Source of the DNA: Aurantiochytrium sp. KH105
Taxonomy: Eukaryota; Sar; Bigyra; Thraustochytrida; Thraustochytriidae
Assembly (NCBI GenBank): GCA_003116975.1
Contig: BGKB01000114.1
Span: 169,465 to 233,464 of the forward strand
Direction: 5' to 3'
Length of the DNA: 64,000 bases
The position numbers and the translations under genes were made by a program. The notes under the pieces are model-generated. The model did not search any database, was not told the origin of the DNA, and was given only the letters and a program-made list of their open reading frames with translations. Shown in pieces: positions 33,401 to 40,905 of this stretch (positions are counted from its first letter, which is position 1; every line of letters begins with the position of its first letter).

Positions 33401-34305
33401 CAAATGAGATGCTTGACACCTTGGTGCTGCTTCAGCCCCGCACAAGCTCCGGCGGTGGAGCCTCGCGCGAGGATATCATCGAACAGGACATCATCGACTT
33501 TCAGCAGCGCTTCCCCCGTCATTTCTCCATTGAAGCCATTCGTATGGACTACCCTGTCCGATACGAGGAATCTATGAACACGGTGCTGCAGCAAGAGTGC
33601 GCCCGTTTCGAGCGTCTGCTTAGCGTCATTGAATCCACGCTCATCGACTTGCGAAAGGCGCTGCGCGGACTCATGGTCATGTCTGGTGAGCTCGAAGCCA
33701 TGAGCAACGCCATGTATGCTCAAAAGACGCCTGAGCTCTGGGAGTCCGCCTCTTATCCGAGTCTCATGCCTCTGCGAAGCTACTTTGCCGACTTTGTGAA
33801 GCGCTGTAATTTCTTGCAAGACTGGATTCGCGATGGCATGCCCACCACGTACTGGCTGTCTGCTTACTTTTTCCCTCAGGCCTTTCTCACGGGTCAGCTG
33901 CAGAACTATGCGCGAAAGCACCAGCTACCTATCGACACAATCTCCTTTGAGTTTGATGTCGTGCCCGAATCCGAAACGCACGAATCTCCAGAAGATGGTT
34001 GCTATGTGCACGGTCTCTACCTCGAAGGCGCGCGCTGGAGCTTTGACGAGTTCTCTGTGGTGGACTCCCTCCCCAAGCAGCTCTTTGCCGACATGGCACC
34101 CATACACTTTGTTCCAATTCACGGAAAGTCGGACAAGGAAGAAGGGTACAAGACACCACTCTACAAAACATTACGTCGCGCAGGTACGCTTTCGACGACG
34201 GGTCACTCTACCAATTTCGTCATGTACTTGCAACTCCCATCGAATGTGGAATCTGCAAAGTGGATCAAGGCAGGTGTCGCCCTGTTCTGCGCTCTCAAGT
34301 ACTAA
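21460..34305 (+). CDS. Axonemal dynein heavy chain, inner-arm (DNAH3/7/12-like)
   Basis: A 4,281-residue AAA+ motor that drives microtubule sliding in the flagellar axoneme. The N-terminal tail (to ~1,550) carries two acidic inserts, near residues 576-605 and 770-790. AAA1 has Walker A GPAGTGKT at 1612-1619 and the conserved CFDEFNRI Walker B. AAA2 has GPTGGGKS (1893-1900), AAA3 GDTGTGKS (2251-2258) and AAA4 GVGGSGRKS (2598-2606). The coiled-coil stalk flanks a microtubule-binding domain at about 2980-3060. The C-terminus has the RAGTLSTTGHSTNFV motif typical of axonemal chains. AAA1 wording (KQCVVFNCSDGLDYLA) points to the single-headed DNAH3/7/12 group, while the C-terminal end also resembles DNAH1, so the subclass is tentative. 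No intron interrupts the frame. It ends 60 bp from the convergent EF-hand gene. Confidence 0.97.
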   Translation: MRPSYGGSGGGGNTTPRSPERRQPHGRSSSPRKRSQKQQLHQDQLKGAAEATSPIKGLRKQINSNPRHDHADAGVFSAYIHNLQDDELASDSRDSGSDKGPSQQSWHKGASRESKIATEHSEEKESIPNGAAAVAQAALDGIVWEEASVASALRACHVRPTGESSLDPGSASMLPLSAYYDKLSDPIVPESINFPVSGASVLARPEDTEWEDARVESYDAETDRYVVEICTDGDNRCVQVPRVRLYFPSEPVEDFVRRYVSAYFRREQAHLLIRYNLYVDCMPAQVGAALSEAQLQRIVNYALGSSRGTAKDAKARMDVASMLREVQTRFARTLNKIDFDLKMNRSTHEALQKDSLEELPGVLRAVERVGAAPEQGCLPVPSYDAEACYNDLVARSFFADAAALKALDSVHQLCQRLGTEEFRLFRVTPEPQSLSLREFEELQRGQIDTVAVLLTDDWTQAAKTAIKSSMGRDPARWDLESKDRAAYEASELRRFFRNVNLRMTDALHDSVVESIEKYGRFIEEATQYRAEIVSSAEIHVDFLSASANSQTKPLFRVDLVEEVRLPRPKAAVAADGEDGDDGDGEDADDDDEDEEAGGADDDEGTMKAFFGYSEDPQAFVEKARNFVRLGLCAVQGVPQVQRLAMDRLYWGEIPEIATVTEEDPLVEKTESLISTSLENSFGELGAYLDQLDRFLPILRLDVDSFMAELEEPFRAAEERLQRKIEREERRAEQQRLKEEKEQAFKEEVAKLRAEGNETEAAAMEAKKAEEDEEDEDEDDDDDDDDDDDAEAPTLDTDQIAKYISDHIREKDRVELLIPEAANIGLFEINCSKLRRALSEKHASVVSRLLDFVSRCTIGQCNNLLSRFSDMNQELSKFPQNIEELVEIRNYMGTIPNKLAEVHEEIAKLWKGYDLLDKYEYRLGSKVFGQKWRLFGGTKMILDKVEVTTEMLDKEQVRYANIQKEKQEDFLVHLDKLSKEVASFSQFSDLRRIKSIAQSAADIAEKIRKAQADADLFNSRENLFEQEMTDYEQVTEIARAFQPYESLWLTVSEWITNEEVWRTGKFADLVPEDIEKQVTESYKIMNRSIKFFQKAELPLIKETAETIKSKIEVFRPYMPMITALRNPGMRERHFDVLSEELGFEVRADENFTLEQAIGLNLHEHSETISKVAGVAAKEFQIEQALDKMEHEWENVYLDCRPYKDTGTFVLGGIDEIMAILDEHITMTQAMQFSSFKGPFVERIDDFDRKLLMTSEVLEEWIAVQRNWLYLQPIFESPDINKQLPAEGKRFSSVDKNWRTTLLQASQQAKALEFCPNPKLLAMFAESNKLLDMVSKGLSDYLETKRGGFSRFYFLSNDELLEILSETKDPQMVQPHLKKCFEGIRSVFFSEDMHITDMKSSEGEVVPLVVQVDPNGKNVEVWMTELEDRMMDSVKDVMWSSMLSYVETPRTEWLQMVPGQCALNASQFHWTREIEEAMDADGNAGVGRCYEQQVRQINDMVALVRDPELKSNARMTISALTVIDVHARDVTDNLFREGVKDKTEFSWISQMRYYWLNGEALEGDMRVMMVSSLRPYGYEYLGNSFRLVITPLTDKCYLTLMGALQMNLGGAPAGPAGTGKTETTKDLAKALAKQCVVFNCSDGLDYLAMGKFFKGLASCGAWACFDEFNRIDVEVLSVVAQQIMTLQAGVTAGLTRIVFEGVEIKLSDQFAVYITMNPGYAGRTELPDNLKALFRPVAMMVPDYALIGEIMLYSFGYEKARICAKKMVATFRLNSEQLSSQPHYDYGMRAVKTTIVAAGNLRRDYPNEDEEILLLRALQDVNLPKFLSHDLPLFRGIISDLFPGKSRPDIDYGALLQCLRVANQNAGLQNTPWFLTKQIQLYETIVVRHGLMLVGPTGGGKSRNVENLDTALGLLKKRGIKGFAYEKIHRYTVNPKSITMGQLYGEFDPNTHEWQDGILANIVRICAKSTTPDRKWVMFDGPVDAIWIENMNTVLDDNKKLCLNSGEIMGLSPEMTMMFEVEDLEVASPATVSRVGVIYMEPNTLGSDPIIQSWIEYRLPSIVKNEHKALLQKLFDNFLQSALTLLRRNLAEPVPTVDNNLLASLLRMMDALFNLHMNSSGGKSREDGDGEGDASSGGLDLDKDLEPLFIFSLVWSLACTVDSSGRRTFDGWLRNQMEQNSTPCPFPREGLVYDYVWDVKAHAWTKWMETIPPYKYDKDLPFAETIIPTSDSVCYTFLLDILTCTNLHVLMCGDTGTGKSVNINRYLSNGMPADYIPLCLAFSAQTSANQTQDLLDSKMEKRRKGVFGPPAGKRFVIFVDDLNMPKRETYFAQPPIEILRQWFTYGGWYDRKALTFRQIIDVNMVAAMGPPGGGRNPVTPRMLRHYNIITYTPLEQESMATIFGTILGNFLRDSFDGAVAPLADPIVDSTIQIYDRIRSELLPTPSKSHYTFNMRDLSKVFQGMLMVSAKITNGVDAVVRLWVHECQRVFRDRLVNDEDRDWFNNLVVTKVDKDLKLDWNKIKPETEYMIFGDLLEPDNKIYQEIVEIDTLLPAIEQYLVEYNAESKTPMHLQLFMDAIQHVSRIARVIRQPMGNALLLGVGGSGRKSLTRLAAYIGDFAVFQVEIAKGYGLAEWREDIKACLLKAGVDDVQVVFLFDDSQIIMSQMLEDINGILNQGDVPNLYAPEDMEKIMTACRGDCAKRKIAPTKINIFSSFILRVKRNVHVVMCMSPGTPIFRDRLRMFPALVNCCTIDWFSEWPDEALRSVGLGIMQVEDLQLGDHLDNVVELFKVFHQSVANKSRDFFEELRRYNYVTPTSYLELLTTFKNLLQVKRDEVQQKKQRLQIGLDKLTTTAAQVADLQVQLTDMQPVLAKTQVEVDEMIVQIKKDKAAADETKAIVSKEEEAAQEKAQATKAIADDAQRDLDEALPALDEAVKCLSKLKKGDIVEVGSLKTPPSGVKLTMEAACIMFEVKPKMVADPANMGKKVKDYWEPAQKTLLNDANKFLERLFNFDKDNIPDKVIREIEAYMQNPDFTPKEIEKASKACTAICMWVRAMHKYHFIALGVEPKRKKLAEAEAELKVTMEKLDKARSELQAVMDNIQALEDGYNQSVAKKEQLARDVEQCSARLDRAQKLIGGLGGEKDRWTSAVAQFETDYVNLLGDVLISSGAIAYLGPFTSVYRSALTDVWIEELMRLKIPHTPGVDIIKTLGEPVVIRGWNIAGLPDDAHSVQNAIVMEKARRWPLLIDPQTQANRFIKNLGKESVNGIEVVKQSDKNLIRCLENGVRFGKWVLMENVGTKLDAALEPVLLQQTFIQDGQVMMKLGDNTVPYHEEFRFFMTTKLPNPHYPPEVAVKVSLLNFSITPRGLEEQLLGIVMVNELPELEQRKNEIVVQNAEMGKKLKEIEDTILYMLSNSQGNILDDAELIETLATSKVTSQEINTKVAESKETEKEIDAEREKYRPFAKRGSILYFAIADLCIIDPMYEYSLQWYSQLFAQGILNSEPKSDIEERLEVLKDFFTYMLYENVCRSLFERHKLMFSFNLVIKILQGDGLVDSAEYRNLLTGQGSGRVSDLAKPQGAEWVTDKMWGDIQSVSTLPALHGFEDSFVKHVADWNLFFDSETCFEDPLPGGWDDRVNELQRMLILRAIRPDKISNSVQNYIVNRFGQRFIEPPPFEIKKCFDTSVVTTPLIFVLTSGSDPTKSYFEFAETMGMADKLKSISLGQGQGPIAARMIEEGISKGMWILLQNCHLASSWMDELERIVEEIKPETTNPEFRLWLTSMPSKTFPVSVLQDGIKMTMEPPNGMRANLRGVYFKFDDDQLKATTKPGVYMRLLFGLCFFHALIQERRKFGPLGWNVPYEFNETDLEISQRQLEMYLDEYEEIPFECLKFLTARINYGGRVTDAIDIRTMDVLLEQFYQPDALNDGFKFCPREEYFSPAVDEDNPIRGYRTYIEGLPVNAPPEVFGMNTNANITSALQETNEMLDTLVLLQPRTSSGGGASREDIIEQDIIDFQQRFPRHFSIEAIRMDYPVRYEESMNTVLQQECARFERLLSVIESTLIDLRKALRGLMVMSGELEAMSNAMYAQKTPELWESASYPSLMPLRSYFADFVKRCNFLQDWIRDGMPTTYWLSAYFFPQAFLTGQLQNYARKHQLPIDTISFEFDVVPESETHESPEDGCYVHGLYLEGARWSFDEFSVVDSLPKQLFADMAPIHFVPIHGKSDKEEGYKTPLYKTLRRAGTLSTTGHSTNFVMYLQLPSNVESAKWIKAGVALFCALKY

Positions 34306-34365
34306 CAGTTTTAGAAAAAACAGCCCCCTAAAAGAAATATTCTTTTCCAAATTATGAGCTTTAGC
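34306..34365. other. 60-bp tail-to-tail gap between dynein and EF-hand genes
   Basis: Only 60 A/T-rich bases separate the two stop codons. The 3' untranslated regions of the convergent genes must therefore overlap each other or run into the opposing coding sequence. Confidence 0.75.
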
Positions 34366-37300
34366 TCAACTCTTCCTACCAAGACTTGCAGTGAGCACCC
34401 GCTGTAGCTCAGCACGTCCAATATCCTCGCCATCCTCGCTGATGAGCCCGAAAATCTCATTCGCGACCTTGGCCAGGTCATTCGGTCGCATATGCGGGCA
34501 AAGCTTCCCAAGGGCCTTTCGTAGCGCAGACTGTGATACGCGTCCAGTCCCAGAGCGATCAAGAGCGCGAAGAACGCGCGAGGCATCAAGCGTACCACCG
34601 CCTTTTCGCGCTGTGTCTCGAAGAGCGCGTTTTACAGACTCCAGGTTGGGCTTGAGGGTTTCAGGAACGGGAAAGACCCAGCGCTGAAGCGTACCAAAGT
34701 CAAGACCTTGCCCAGGGGCTGCGGCTTTCTCGAACGTGTGCGCTCGTCCGCCGCAGATATCTAGCATGAGTGCCTGCGCGCTCCAAGGATTCTCTTGCAC
34801 CCCGATATGGCCGAGATCACTACAGACATCGATCAAGTCTTGCATACGTACTCGTCCCTTCCTTCCACGATCCAGCGCACGAAAAGCACGTCTCATATTT
34901 TCTGAAGGTCCGGCGAGTTCTTGAAGATGCGCACGCAGTGTCCTAGCTACCACCTTGGCATCGTGCAAGGCTTGAGGATCCGTGTCCGCGTCGACCTCTA
35001 GTGCAAGTCCAACAGTGTTGTTCGCGAGAATGGTCTGACGAAAATCGTCCCAGTGCCAGTCAGTTCCCTTGTCGCCGTTGTGAAGATCAAGAAGCCTCAA
35101 GAGGACCTCTGCATCTGCGTCGCTGATATCAAGACTGAGATGACCTCGAATTGCCGTTTGCAAGTCAAGATGTGCAAAGGAAGCTCGTTTTGCCTCCTCG
35201 GACTCCGCATCGATGCCCTCTCGACTACTTTTGCGCACTGCGCCGCGCAATTTTATGACCAACGCAGCGACAGTGCCAGAGGAAGATGCGTTTTCAGCGT
35301 TCTCGCCCTTTGCCAATTGCATGGGAGGGTTTGAGGCAGTCTGGGCCTGTGTCAGTAGTCCGCAAAGTACCACAAGATTAACGTCGTCGCCGAGCCGATC
35401 ACAGAGCGCGAGGTCAATGGCGGCCTCCAGCTGCCAGGCCGGCGCGAGAACTCCGACTTGTCGCAATACACGTAGGGCTTCCGGTCGACTCATCCGCGAT
35501 CGGTCCCCAGTTTCGTCAGACTCGACTTGTCTTCCAACGTAGCGTTGCATTGTCTCCAAAAGACTGGACGCACGTGGATTCTTGGCATGAAACTGGCGAG
35601 AAATGACCACAGTGTCCAAAAAGGCCATGAGGAAATCTGCATACTGTACTTCGCCGATATCATTTTGAGGCGAATGCTCGTAGAGTACTTGGAGCTCTTG
35701 ATCGTGGAGTTTGCAACCGCTGTCGAGCAGCACGGCTTCAAAGGAGGCCTGATCAACGTAGGCGCTTCCATTCTGAGCAAGCGTCCTGAACGCCTGATAG
35801 AGATTTCTGCTTGCGCCTCGAACCTTGCGCATGGCCATGCGAAGCAGCGCATCGCGCCCACTTTGAGCGCTCATGGTGCCGGGTTTCCCGCTTGTGAAAG
35901 CGTCAAGCTCCGCGAAGGAAACCATGCCCGAGCCGTTTGCGTCGAGACGGTTCACAAACTGATGAACTTGTCTCGTAGAAAGCTCGACATTTACAGACCG
36001 CAGTAGAACTGCGAGCTCCTTTGCTGTAAACGCGTTCTGGTGCGTGGTTGCGAATCGCTTTAAGCGTTGGCTTAGGGACGGACCCACGCGTAAGTGCGCC
36101 AATTTTCGTCGAACAGTCTCGAGAGTTTGCGCACTTAGCTCCTCGTGCTTTCGCGCGCCTTTGGAGAGGGCACTTTTGTTCATTGATGCAGGAGCCTTGT
36201 GAGGCGTGTGCAGGGCAAAGTGCTGAAAGGTAGGAAAGTCGATCGTTCCCGAGGCGTTCGGGTCGAGGCGCTTCATTAGAGCGGCTTCCGCAGTTGCGGA
36301 CAGGTGGAAGCCCACACGACGTAAGCTGGAAGCAAAAGCCCGAGACGTAACAAAACCAGCACGCGTCTTGTCAAATGCCTGAAACGCAACGTGGAGATCG
36401 CGCTTGCCGTCCCCAAGGTCTGCAAGCTTCAAAAGAAGTCGCTGTACTCTTTCTACTGCAAGCTCGACCTCTGCATTCATTTTTTGTGCATCCCGAAGAG
36501 GCGAGCTCGGAGTTCCGTGAGCAAATTCATTGAGTTCTTGTTGGCAAACGAGTCCGTCCGCATTTTGGTCAATCAGTTCCATTACATCATTTTTCTCCGC
36601 CTCAGAAAGCGGAACAGTTGCTCGCTTGTCAACAAGGCGGTGGAATTCGCGTCGGCTCACAGCATCATGGCCAAATGCTTCTTCGAGATCGAGATCGGCA
36701 AGGTCCTTGCGTAAACGGTCTTCGAGTATGGCTCTGCGGCGAGGCGAGGACTGGATGTCTTCGTCAAGCGCGTCGACGAGCTCTAGAAAATCGGTATATC
36801 TGAGGCCTCGGCTGTCTTTTGAGCGCCGTTCCAGTCCCTCGAGGAGAGAACGCTGCTCGCTCAGTGTGAGGTCCTTTTCTATCCCACAAGAAAGCAAAAG
36901 TTGGCGAAGTTCTCGGCGGTCGACCTTGCCATCGCGATTACGGTCCAGGTTGTCAAACGCAAGACGAAAGTCGATCATGTTTGAGGCGCTCTGCTGCGCG
37001 TCGCGCATGATCGCGCTGCGAATTTTTTCTTTGGCCCGCGCGAGTCGTTCTATCTTTGAGTCGCTGCAAACAGAATCAAGTTCGCTTAGCGCGTCCTCAT
37101 TTTTTTTGCTCAAAGCTCTACGCGAAGCTTTGCTCCGCGTCCCATCTCGTACAAAAGTTCGACCCTCGTCAAGGCAGTCCCTACTCGACGCACTGCTTGC
37201 AATGCTATTGTCATCTGATGACCAGTATAGCTGAGCGGCAGCACGACGTGAAGCGCGCCCTTTGCACCTGGCTGCATCAGAACTAGCAAGCGATGCCTCG

Positions 37301-40300
37301 TCGTCCGAATCGCTCTCAAACAGAGAATTGAAAGACTTTGCACCCCGGCGGTGGTTCGCTCCCCACTCCTTGGATCCTTCGGCGAGCATACGCTTTGCCG
37401 AGCTATGGGACGGCGAAAGTGTCGTGCTCAGATGCACGTCAAGGCCTTTATCACGACGAAGGCCGGCAATTGGCCGAACCGAGTCAAGAAACTCGAGGTA
37501 GCGAACCTGTCCGTCCCCGTCGCGGTCAAACTTTTTTACAAGGTCGTCCAGATCTGATTCCGACAGAAAGTCCGCAAGACGTGTCTCAAGCGCGCGTCGA
37601 AATGAGCTTGCAGAAACAACGAAAAGATTGGCCGTTTCCTTCTCTTCGTCTTCGGAGCCTTTGAGATTCTCAAGCGCTCGCGCGAGACCTGACAGCACAC
37701 GTGGTTCGCGAAGGGCAGCCCGCAGACGATCGCCAAGTGTGCTGGTCTCGTAAAGTCTGGAGTCGTCAAGACCTCCGTGCATGCTAGTAGCTTGATTCTG
37801 CGCTGCCTGAGCACGAAGACGACGAGCAAGCCCACTCGAAGCCACGCGCTCTAATCGCTTAGTGCTTGCTTCGGGAATACGAGCAGCGAGAGTCTCATCG
37901 ACAGGTGGGGCAAAACCCGTTTCCGCACACTGCTCCCACAAATGCGTTTCGAGGTCCCGATTACGCTTCATTGAAAGGGTATAGCTATGCTTAAGGTCTT
38001 CGAGCTCGTCAAAGAATCCGTTGTCGAGACCTGCAAGCTCCTCCTTTAAAAGACGAAACTCCTCATTGATGTGGTCAGTTGGATAAACAAATGCATCCCG
38101 GGGTTCTTCTTTGCTTCGTGTCGCCGTATCATCAGCATTAAGCAAGCCGCACTTCGAGACTTTGCTGTATGACCCCATACGGCGATCTACTCGGCTGTAA
38201 AGCCAGTGTATGAGCTCGAGATAATCTACAAAGTCACCACGCCGCTGACGTCTACGCTTCTTTGCAGGAGCACGAAACATGGTTATGAGGCGTTGCATAG
38301 AATTCTTTTCTCTTGCGCTGGTTTGCGCCGACGTAGACACCACGCCAAGTGTCTGCATTGCTCGGCGAAAGTCATCGATTGAAAGGATCCCGCAGTCGTC
38401 CTTGTCGAGGAGCTTGAAGACCTGAGTTACGGCTTTGCGATGAACGAATCCATTATTTTGGCAGCTCGAAAGCATATCCTGTCGCAGCTTGTCGTCGTCT
38501 TCAGAGCCGTGGAGGAGCATCTCGAGGGCCGGAGCATACTCAACGTATGCAATATTCTTTTCCTCAATGACGCATGACTGTACAAGTCCGGAGAGCTCCC
38601 GAGACGAGCATGCAAAGTGATTGGTGAGATCCAGAGCGCCATCAAGGACGTTGTAGAATCTATCGAGAGGGATGCAGGCTCTCGGGAATGCCTTTGTCTT
38701 CTGCCTCTTAGATCGGTTCCGATGTTTGCGACCACTGGCTTTTGTCTGGTCGTCCTCGATTCTTGCGCATCGACGCACAAGTGCTCGTGCCGTGACATTC
38801 AGCTCAGACGCATGCTGCGCAAGCTGTACGGGTGTCAATGTCCCCTTCAAACTAGTCGGTGGTGCAATCGCTCCTTTGTGCGAGTACTCTGGAATGACCA
38901 CCAAAAGACGCATGAGATCTGCATAGGAAATAGAGCCGGGTGCACCGAGTTGAGCAGCGAGACGTTCGGTAAGCATCGTGATCTGCTTTCGTGTCGCTGG
39001 CACACGCAGATTTTCTAGAAGATTGCAAAACTGTGATGTCGAGATAAAACCATTGCCGTCCTGGTCATGCGAGAAAAAGAGGCGCCTCAGCTTCCAAGAA
39101 TCGACACCAAGCAAGAGCTTCCTTAAATCGTCTTCATGCAATGTTGCAAAGAGCTGATTGTCCTCATTCTCCTGCGCGACAGATGACGGATGAATAATCG
39201 CACGAATTGCAGCATCGATTTCGATCGAGCCGTGGCCATTGGTGTCGAGTTTTTGCGCAAGAGCTTCACGCTCCTTGAGCGTGCTAGGAAACGCCTTGAA
39301 GGCAAGTACAAGCTGTTCACGCGAGAGAAAGCCGCAGTCAGTCGTGTCGAAGCGGACAAGATGCTTCCGAAGCTCAGCACTGGTCCACCCTCGTTTCCGA
39401 ATGGCGCGCGCCATCGCGCTCGCATATTTCGAACGGTCAATCACTTTTTTCTTGGGCGAGTTTCTCGAACGACGTGAGCGATCTGGTTCTCGCTTGGACC
39501 TTTTCTGTGATTCAGAAGAAAGTGACGCGTCTGATGAGCTTGTTGATTCATCAGAGACGAATCCGTCAGCTGAAGCATTGGCGGCAATTTTTCCGTACAT
39601 GAGGACCTCTTGAAAGTCATTGAAATTAAGAACACCAGCATTGCTCCCGTCGAAACGCTCAAAAAGAGGACTGATGATGCGAGTTTTTACGCGGAGAAAG
39701 TGAGACAAGTCCTTTCGGCAGATCGACCCTCGCTGGTCGCAGTCAATTGTACGAAACAGAGCGAGGCTGTCGCGGGCAAATTTGCTTTCAAAGAGCTTGT
39801 ATAGGTTGCGCGCAATCCGCTTTGGGCTTGATCCCGATCCTGCAGCATCCTCCCCCAGCTCATCATCGTCCACATCGCTGTGGTGCCTGTCCTTGTCGCT
39901 CGAGTATGTGTTTCTTTTTCCACCACGTCCGACAGCCCGCGCGAGGGCTTCGACCCTCACTCGGTCATTTATAGTTAGAAGACTGCGCTGCTGAAGAAGG
40001 TCTCGCAGGACCTCTTTCGAAGGAAGGATCGCGCCATCCTCTTGCAGAACCTCCACGAAAGAGGCAAAGTCGACGTCGTTCCCTCGCTCCGCGGTGCGGA
40101 CAATGAGATCCTCCAAAGTTTCTGCACAATGCGAGAGCTGAGCAAGAAAGTCCGCCCAGACCACTCCATTTTCAGCGAAGCACGCCTCTAAAAGACCCAT
40201 TGTGTCAACCTTGCCATTTTCATTGAGGTCCATTGCCTTAAAAAGTCTCATGGCTTCGCGACGCGACGCTGAGGCGTCGAGAAGATCATCAAGGGCTGCA

Positions 40301-40905
40301 CGAAACTCGTCGTGAGTGATGAACGTTTTGTGCTGAGCAACTTTGCGAAGAATGTGCCGGGCTTCCACGCGTCCGACCTTGCGCATGTCCTCTGCGAGTG
40401 AAAGTTCTCGACCTTGAACCGCAATGGGGGCTATATCTTTTAGCATCGCCTCGTAGTCAACGTGACCGTCAATAGTATCGATGTACTTGCTTGCAAAGCG
40501 CGCGACATGCGAAAGATTAATGGCAAGCCCGAGATCCTCGCAGATGATGCGTTTGACGACATTTGCGGGCAGCACCCCCCGAGAAAGAGGGTCTGCTTCG
40601 GCAAGGAGGGCCTCGAACTGATCTCGGTGTTTGGCAAGAGCTTTTTTGATCTTATGTTGCGCATGTGCGCGCGCTCGTGCGCGCTGCGGCGAGGACTCTT
40701 CTTCCGAAGACCAAACTTTTAGCTGTTTGCGGACGACGTTTGCCGCCGTGTTACCGAGGTCCCGATCGAGGCGGTCGTTCTCATTGCGCAGCCACTGTCG
40801 GGTGCGCTCTAGTTCATGCTGAGCCACCTTGGCCTTGAGCTGTTCCACGTCGCTCTTGTACTTGCGACGCAGCTCGCTGACGGGCCGATCGTGGGGCAGA
40901 ACCAT
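34366..40905 (-). CDS. Giant multi-EF-hand calcium-binding protein (EFCAB6-like architecture)
   Basis: About 2,179 residues from the first in-frame ATG (40905); a TTG at 40962 would add 19 residues but is unlikely. EF-hand calcium loops recur along the whole length: DLNENGKVD (near 40220), DTNGHGSIE (39235), DQDGNGFIS (39050), DKDDCGILS (38395), DRDGDGQVR (37515), DRNRDGKVD (36935), DQNADGLVC (36560), DPNASGTID (36250) and DANGSGMVS (35930). Several degenerate copies (DCDQRGSIC, DTTDCGFLS, DRGRKGRVR, DRSGTGRVS) bring the total to about fifteen. A short coiled coil lies near the N-terminus. The nearest architecture I know is EFCAB6, a long EF-hand protein of sperm flagella. Orthology is not shown, but the position between dynein and Chibby supports a ciliary role. 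An upstream non-coding or tiny coding exon is possible. Confidence 0.85.
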   Translation of the reverse strand: MVLPHDRPVSELRRKYKSDVEQLKAKVAQHELERTRQWLRNENDRLDRDLGNTAANVVRKQLKVWSSEEESSPQRARARAHAQHKIKKALAKHRDQFEALLAEADPLSRGVLPANVVKRIICEDLGLAINLSHVARFASKYIDTIDGHVDYEAMLKDIAPIAVQGRELSLAEDMRKVGRVEARHILRKVAQHKTFITHDEFRAALDDLLDASASRREAMRLFKAMDLNENGKVDTMGLLEACFAENGVVWADFLAQLSHCAETLEDLIVRTAERGNDVDFASFVEVLQEDGAILPSKEVLRDLLQQRSLLTINDRVRVEALARAVGRGGKRNTYSSDKDRHHSDVDDDELGEDAAGSGSSPKRIARNLYKLFESKFARDSLALFRTIDCDQRGSICRKDLSHFLRVKTRIISPLFERFDGSNAGVLNFNDFQEVLMYGKIAANASADGFVSDESTSSSDASLSSESQKRSKREPDRSRRSRNSPKKKVIDRSKYASAMARAIRKRGWTSAELRKHLVRFDTTDCGFLSREQLVLAFKAFPSTLKEREALAQKLDTNGHGSIEIDAAIRAIIHPSSVAQENEDNQLFATLHEDDLRKLLLGVDSWKLRRLFFSHDQDGNGFISTSQFCNLLENLRVPATRKQITMLTERLAAQLGAPGSISYADLMRLLVVIPEYSHKGAIAPPTSLKGTLTPVQLAQHASELNVTARALVRRCARIEDDQTKASGRKHRNRSKRQKTKAFPRACIPLDRFYNVLDGALDLTNHFACSSRELSGLVQSCVIEEKNIAYVEYAPALEMLLHGSEDDDKLRQDMLSSCQNNGFVHRKAVTQVFKLLDKDDCGILSIDDFRRAMQTLGVVSTSAQTSAREKNSMQRLITMFRAPAKKRRRQRRGDFVDYLELIHWLYSRVDRRMGSYSKVSKCGLLNADDTATRSKEEPRDAFVYPTDHINEEFRLLKEELAGLDNGFFDELEDLKHSYTLSMKRNRDLETHLWEQCAETGFAPPVDETLAARIPEASTKRLERVASSGLARRLRAQAAQNQATSMHGGLDDSRLYETSTLGDRLRAALREPRVLSGLARALENLKGSEDEEKETANLFVVSASSFRRALETRLADFLSESDLDDLVKKFDRDGDGQVRYLEFLDSVRPIAGLRRDKGLDVHLSTTLSPSHSSAKRMLAEGSKEWGANHRRGAKSFNSLFESDSDDEASLASSDAARCKGRASRRAAAQLYWSSDDNSIASSASSRDCLDEGRTFVRDGTRSKASRRALSKKNEDALSELDSVCSDSKIERLARAKEKIRSAIMRDAQQSASNMIDFRLAFDNLDRNRDGKVDRRELRQLLLSCGIEKDLTLSEQRSLLEGLERRSKDSRGLRYTDFLELVDALDEDIQSSPRRRAILEDRLRKDLADLDLEEAFGHDAVSRREFHRLVDKRATVPLSEAEKNDVMELIDQNADGLVCQQELNEFAHGTPSSPLRDAQKMNAEVELAVERVQRLLLKLADLGDGKRDLHVAFQAFDKTRAGFVTSRAFASSLRRVGFHLSATAEAALMKRLDPNASGTIDFPTFQHFALHTPHKAPASMNKSALSKGARKHEELSAQTLETVRRKLAHLRVGPSLSQRLKRFATTHQNAFTAKELAVLLRSVNVELSTRQVHQFVNRLDANGSGMVSFAELDAFTSGKPGTMSAQSGRDALLRMAMRKVRGASRNLYQAFRTLAQNGSAYVDQASFEAVLLDSGCKLHDQELQVLYEHSPQNDIGEVQYADFLMAFLDTVVISRQFHAKNPRASSLLETMQRYVGRQVESDETGDRSRMSRPEALRVLRQVGVLAPAWQLEAAIDLALCDRLGDDVNLVVLCGLLTQAQTASNPPMQLAKGENAENASSSGTVAALVIKLRGAVRKSSREGIDAESEEAKRASFAHLDLQTAIRGHLSLDISDADAEVLLRLLDLHNGDKGTDWHWDDFRQTILANNTVGLALEVDADTDPQALHDAKVVARTLRAHLQELAGPSENMRRAFRALDRGRKGRVRMQDLIDVCSDLGHIGVQENPWSAQALMLDICGGRAHTFEKAAAPGQGLDFGTLQRWVFPVPETLKPNLESVKRALRDTARKGGGTLDASRVLRALDRSGTGRVSQSALRKALGKLCPHMRPNDLAKVANEIFGLISEDGEDIGRAELQRVLTASLGRKS

